DNA of 64,000 nt from Planctomycetota bacterium (lineage in GTDB: Bacteria; Planctomycetota; SZUA-567; H5-PLA8): the NCBI GenBank assembly GCA_027493525.1, contig JAOSKN010000003.1, positions 248,001 to 312,000 of the forward strand, given 5' to 3'. Positions within the stretch are counted from its first letter, which is position 1, and every line of letters starts with the position of its first letter. The translations under genes were made by a program, and so were the position numbers. Of the stretch, positions 60,582 through 64,000 are shown piece after piece. The notes under the pieces are model-generated. The model did not search any database. It worked only from the letters and a program-made list of their open reading frames with translations, and had not been told where the DNA came from.

Positions 60582-63500
60582 TTACTTCTCGACCTTCAGT
60601 TCCAGCACCGTGGCTTCGTCGCCGGCTTTCTTCAGGTTCAGCGTGAACGTCTCCTTCCGCTCGTCGGGGCCGAAGCGGTTGCGGTAGACGACGACGGCGG
60701 CCTGGGTGGGCTTCTCGCCGCCGTAGAACTTCACCCAGATGCGGTAGGCGCCGGGCGCGGCGCGCTTGAGCACGTAGGTCTCGGGGCCGTGGCCGTCGGT
60801 GTCGTCGTGGTCGAGGACGCCGCCGCGGAAGGAGGTCTTGGCCTGGTAGCTGACTTCGTGCGCACCGGGTTCGGTGACGTGGAGGTCGATGTCGGTGGCC
60901 TCGGTGTCCCAGGTCAGGATCGCGGCGAGGTCCTGGACGCGGCCGGCGGCGAGCTTGGCCTCCAGATCCTTCGCGCGGGGTTCGTCGCCGGCGCGGCGCG
61001 CGGCGTCGGCGAGGGCCTTGAGCCCCTGCTCGGCCTCGCCCCACAGGTCGCCGTCCTCGGAGAGCCACGCGCCTTCGAGCATGTGGAGCAGCGCCCAGGC
61101 CTCGGCGTCGCGGTCCCGCGCCTCGCGCGACGCCTTGAGCAGCGCGCGGTGGGCGGCGGCGTGTTCGGGCTCCAGTTCGCAGGCGCACTTGAGTTCGCGG
61201 ACGGCCTCGGCGCGGCGGTTGAGCCCGGCGAGGGCCTCGGCCAGTTCGAGTCGCGGGGCGGCCTCGCGCGGGCGGAGCGCGACGACCTGGGTCAGCGCGC
61301 GGAGCTGAGCGCGCGGGTCGTTGGCCTTTCCGTAGAGCCCGGCGAGTTGCTGCCACATCCAGGGGACCGAGTAGCCCTGGCGCAGGTGGGCCTCGAGGCG
61401 CGCGCGCGCTTCCTTCTCCTGTCCGGTCGCGGCGAGGCTCTCGACGTACGGCGCGAGGTACTCGGGCGAACCTCCGGCGGCTTCGTAGGCGCGCCGCCAG
61501 AAAGCGTGGCGCTTGAGGGGCTCGGGTTCCAGTTCGGCGCGGCGGGCATTGAGGCGCGCGCGGAGCGCGTCGTCGGCGAAGAGGGGCAGGGCGGCGTCGA
61601 GGGCCTTGGCGTCGGTCTCGGCGGCGGCGCGTTGGAGCACCTCGCGGGCGAGGTACTCGGCGAGCGCGCCTGCGTAACGGAACTCGGCCAGTCCGTCGGC
61701 GAGGCGCTTGTAGCCGTCGGCGCCGGCGCTGAGGAGCGCGAGGTTGCGGTACAACTCGGCGCGGGCGGGGGCGTGGGCCGCGTCGCGCGGAGCGGCGCCC
61801 AGCGCGCGGAGCGTCAGTTCGGCGGCGCGCTCGAGCATGCCGAGTTCGGCGGCCAAGCCGGCGGCCTCGCCGAGGGCGCGCGGGTCGTCGGCGGCTTGGC
61901 CCAGGACGGCGGCGTCGAGAACCTTCCGGGCCAGGTCCAGGTGACGGACGTGCAGCGCGAGGAAGGCCATGGCGCGCGCCTGCGCCCGCGGCAGCGGTCG
62001 TTCGGCGCGTGCCCGGGTCCAGGCTTCGAGTCCCTTCGAGAGCAGCGCGGCGGCGCTCGCGCGCCCGGTGTCGGAATCGGGCTGGAGCGTCGCGAGGCGG
62101 GTCCAGTCGCCGCAGAGGCGCAGGTTCTCGGGCTGGCGGCCAAGCAGGTCGAGGCGTTCGCCGGCGCTCAGGCCCGGGGCGGCGTGCAAGGCCTCGCGGA
62201 GGGCCTCGCCGTCGAGGCCTCCGGCGTCAGGCGCGGCGAAGACGCGGTGCAGATCTTCGGCCAGGACGTCCAGGAGCAGGTCGCGGGTATCGGCCGCGGC
62301 GCGCTCCGGCGCGGAGAAGAAGAGCAGGGCGACGGCGGCACGGTAGAGGCGCGCATCGCGCTCGCCGGGCGCGGCCTGGATGCGGGCGTGAAGCGCCTTC
62401 AGCTTCGCGGCGGCCGCATCCGCATCGAAGTTGGCGCGGCCGGAGGCCAGGACCCAGAAGGACTTGAGGCAGGACGCCAGGTCATCGGCCTCGGCGGGCA
62501 GGGCGCCTCCGGCCAGATCACCCGGGGCGGGCTGCACGCGGCCGCCTGCCAGGCCTCCCTGCTTCTCAATCGCGGCCTGCGCGTCGGGTTTGGCGGCGGC
62601 GGGCGCTTCGGGGGCCTTGCGGGCCAGCGCATCGCCGGCGGGGAGTGCGGCTTCGCGGAAGCCGCCGATGAACCCCGAATAGATCGGGCCCGCGGGGGCG
62701 TTGGCCAGGCCGGCGCGCGTGCGCATCTCGCCGTCCTTCTTACGGGCTTCTTCCTTACGGGCATCCCCCAAGGCGTTCGGCCTTCCCGATTCTCCCGTAA
62801 CCGGCCCGCGCCCGGCCGACTGGCGAAGCACCTCGCGGAGCGCGCCCTCGTCGCCGCGCGTGGCGTCCTTCCCGTCGGGCGTGACGTACAGCAGCCTGTC
62901 CGACTCGCCAGAGCCGGGCTTTCCGCCCAGCCCCCCGGCCGGCCCCGGCGCTTCTTCACGCAGGGACTTGAGCCGTTCGCTGGCGCTCCAATCGCGCTGG
63001 CGGTCGTAGCTTTCCTGTTGCAGCTTATTCAGTTCGTTCGAAGGGTCGTTCTGGGCGAGGCCGCGGCGCGCGGCGCGCGTTTCCGCCAAGGCCTCGTGCG
63101 CGTCATGAGTGGGATCGAAGACGTCCTCCGGTTCGTCCAGATCCTGCAACTTCGCCGAATACTTCATATACCCGTCCAGCAAGCGCTCGCTCTTGCGTAC
63201 TTCTCTCTCCAATTCCGCCAGTTCCGCCAGTTCGAGCGCCAGGCCTTCGGCCTGGTCCACGCTGGTCTCTTCCAGCAGTTCCTGGTCCGCCTTCTGGTGT
63301 TGCTGCTGCTGTTGCTGCTCCATGGCGCGGCCGAAGCGCGAAGGCGCGGGCTCTCGCTGCGGGAGATGAGGGGGGCGGACCGAGGGCTCGGGGCCATCTT
63401 CTCGCGCCGCTTTGCCCTCGGTGCGCGGCAGGTCCTGCGCCTTGGCGGCGGCTTCCGCTCCGGGCGCGGCGTCCTGGAGGACTTCCTTTTCTTTCCTTTC

Positions 63501-64000
63501 GTCCGACGGGGCCTGCTTGGCGGCATGCCCGGCCGCGGCGCCGCCTTGTTCGCTGCCGGCCGCGGGCGCGCCGGGGGGCGCGGGCGGCGCGGCGGTGGGC
63601 TTGGGCGAGGCTACGGGCTCGCCGGCTTTCGCGGACTCGGCGCGCTCCGGCTGCTTGTAAGCGACCGGAGCCTTGGCGGCATCCTGGCCTTCGTGTCCGC
63701 GCCCGTCCTCGGAGGGCGCTGATTTTTTCCATGGACTTGTCGACCTGGGCCCGCGCGCCGTTGCCGCCGCCCTGGTTTCCGGGGCCGGCCGCGGCGGGTT
63801 CCGCCGGCTTCGCGGCGCGGGCGCGATACTGGCTTTCGGATTCGAGCGCGCGGAGGCGGCTGCCGGCTTCGTCCAGGCTGCGCCGGTTCATCGGGCGCGG
63901 CTGCCAGGCCGGCTCGGATGCGGCGGCCTCGATATTGGCGTTACGGTCCGAATGAGTCTTCCCGCGCTCGGCTTTCTGTCCGGCCTTCGCGTCTTGCGCC
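60582..64000 (-). CDS. Long TPR protein with a C-terminal DUF2135 (YfaP-like) domain, partial and frameshifted
   Basis: The gene runs off the right edge and its start is not in the window. From 64000 to about 63730 it encodes a low-complexity linker. A frame break at the T6 run at 63723-63728 (A6 on the coding strand) is repaired by adding one base (VDKSMEKKSAPSEDGRGHEG). An Ala/Pro-rich stretch and a Gln run follow, then about 600 residues of TPR-like helices (ELGMLERAAELTLRALGAAP, LAEALAGLNRRAEAVRELKC). The last 110 residues (LTWDTEATDIDLHVTEPGAH, GAYRIWVKFYGG) match DUF2135. In many PVC genomes this domain ends large VIT/VWA proteins, so such domains may lie beyond the edge. Likely envelope-associated; function unknown. 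Confidence 0.65.

Noticed and set aside
60570..63722. Open frame of 1050 codons on the plus strand
   Set aside because: Antisense shadow of the TPR-DUF2135 gene, which has recognisable domains; high GC removes stops from all frames.

Overview
The window is a GC-rich bacterial chromosome segment with an interrupted accessory island in its right half. The gene content suggests a Gram-negative, polysaccharide-scavenging member of the PVC/Planctomycetota-like world or a related uncultured phylum. The evidence is many signal-peptide proteins, a Ser/Thr kinase fused to a DUF1080 sugar-binding-type domain, right-handed beta-helix and LamG-type proteins, PQQ-type propellers, a DUF6785-type membrane protein, a DUF6600 protein, and LacI, AraC and GntR-type sensors. 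The lineage is an inference from these families. No rRNA or other phylogenetic marker is present beyond gatB, def, recJ, uppS and one tRNA-Thr.

Layout. 0-8.7 kb: ceramidase-like hydrolase, secreted alpha/alpha-type protein, AraC regulator, kinase-DUF1080 fusion, LacI regulator with operator-like repeats, rhomboid protease, DUF1801 protein. 8.8-13.9 kb: three tandem FAD-dependent oxidoreductases on the minus strand. 14.3-17.1 kb: large membrane-anchored sugar-binding-type protein. 17.1-22.9 kb: hypothetical membrane protein, peptide deformylase, Lrp/AsnC regulator, DUF6600/coiled-coil protein, FKBP isomerase. 23.0-28.9 kb: two related secreted proteins, a methyltransferase and a VWA-type membrane protein. 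29.1-39.5 kb: sialate esterase-like protein, GatB, two large secreted beta-helix proteins and a GntR/LacI hybrid regulator. 39.7-47.9 kb: island with a tRNA-Thr(CGT) remnant, intact tRNA-Thr(TGT), two tyrosine recombinases, two HTH (excisionase-like) proteins, orphan genes, a tRNA-Gly remnant and an IS200-like element. 47.9-58.4 kb: secreted proteins, DUF6785 membrane protein, a repeat-rich gap, RecJ and two PQQ-type propellers. 58.7-64 kb: translationally coupled membrane protein / winged-helix regulator / UppS operon, then a TPR-DUF2135 protein running off the right edge.

Working together: the sensors (AraC, LacI, GntR/LacI) sit beside secreted carbohydrate-active-type proteins, as expected for locally regulated glycan-use loci. 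The FAD proteins are probably an operon. Housekeeping genes are interspersed singly.

Two window-wide features matter to a reader. First, at least nine genes, including recJ, are split by single-base indels, nearly all in short homopolymers. This looks more like residual consensus error than real gene decay, so these genes are annotated as whole with the break marked. Second, several families of short intergenic repeats occur. The most distinctive has five copies of a small hairpin followed by a T-run and a conserved tail, at 14.1-14.25 kb and 51.0-51.35 kb.
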